Assembly (NCBI RefSeq): GCF_000003605.2
Contig: NW_003156741.1
Coordinates: 191,409 to 210,826 of the forward strand
Origin: Saccoglossus kowalevskii
Lineage: Eukaryota > Hemichordata > Enteropneusta > Harrimaniidae
DNA length: 19,418 nucleotides
Direction: 5' to 3'
A program made the translations under genes and the position numbers. Under the pieces are notes generated by a model, which did not search any database, was not told the DNA's origin, and worked only from the letters and a program-made list of their open reading frames with translations. Of this stretch, positions 19,351-19,418 are shown piece after piece (positions within the stretch are counted from its first letter, which is position 1; each line of letters opens with the position of its first letter).

Positions 19351-19381
19351 AGGCTTTCAGTCCCTTCAGGCTTGAAAGCCT
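19351..19381. repeat. Stem-loop unit 3, compensated variant
   Basis: Arms AGGCTTTCA and TGAAAGCCT pair perfectly over 9 bp. Against units 1 and 2 the left arm differs at positions 4 and 9, and the right arm differs at exactly the two partner positions. The inner part (GTCCC..GGCT) can form two further C-G pairs with a larger loop. Confidence 0.9.
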
Positions 19382-19418
19382 ATTGTTTTTGTTATGTTTA
19401 TTATATATTATTATTATT

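Larger units (their letters stand above)
19240..19418. repeat. Tandem array of stem-loop units
   Basis: Three units follow each other to the end of the window, with starts at 19240, 19291 and 19351. Each has a 30-31 nt hairpin followed by a spacer related to TTGTAATTGCTATGTTTATT. The spacer lengthens from 21 to 30 to at least 37 nt through added ATT triplets. Units 1 and 2 have identical hairpins; unit 3 has a variant hairpin with compensated stem changes. A spacer-like TTGTATTGTTTGTATTT precedes the first hairpin. The array probably continues beyond the window. I do not recognise a named family. Confidence 0.9.

Noticed and set aside
19240-19381. CRISPR array interpretation of the terminal tandem hairpins
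   Set aside because: The spacers are related to each other and low in complexity, repeats differ between units, and the surrounding DNA is animal-like, so this is not a CRISPR array.

Overview
The window looks like AT-rich non-coding DNA from an animal genome. Its intergenic DNA is about two-thirds A+T, with microsatellites and decayed retrotransposons. There are no compact operons, and I can name no host gene. A DIRS-type tyrosine-recombinase retrotransposon beside a non-LTR (LINE) remnant fits an invertebrate, plausibly marine (mollusc, cnidarian, brachiopod or similar), but nothing here fixes the lineage. I found no rRNA, convincing tRNA or CRISPR array.

Layout. 1-4600: AT-rich sequence with small palindromes, short tandem duplications and a GT microsatellite. 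About 4604-7105: a sharply bounded GC-rich island on the minus strand, a broken and internally deleted DIRS-like element. Read on the minus strand (7105 down to 4604) it runs: uncertain gag-like part, reverse transcriptase piece, RNase H, linker, then the N-terminal half of a tyrosine recombinase. About 7285-7968: a plus-strand LINE remnant in which the linker before the reverse transcriptase is joined almost directly to the C-terminal tail, with the polymerase core missing. 7970-17100: mostly featureless AT-rich DNA, with a (TA)n run, clustered inverted repeats near 14.2 kb and two short ORFs of uncertain reality (11729-12007 minus; 15900-16106 plus). 17105-17478: a cluster of degenerate direct and inverted copies of one motif. 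19240-19418: a tandem array of stem-loop units running off the end of the window.

The elements do not form a working pathway. Both retroelements are dead copies with many frameshifts and stops. The most unusual signal is the terminal stem-loop array: its third unit differs from the first two at two stem positions, and both changes are compensated on the opposite arm. That suggests the ability to fold, not just the sequence, has been kept.

All calls come from reading the sequence by eye. Family assignments rest on recognised motifs and domain order, not on a database search.
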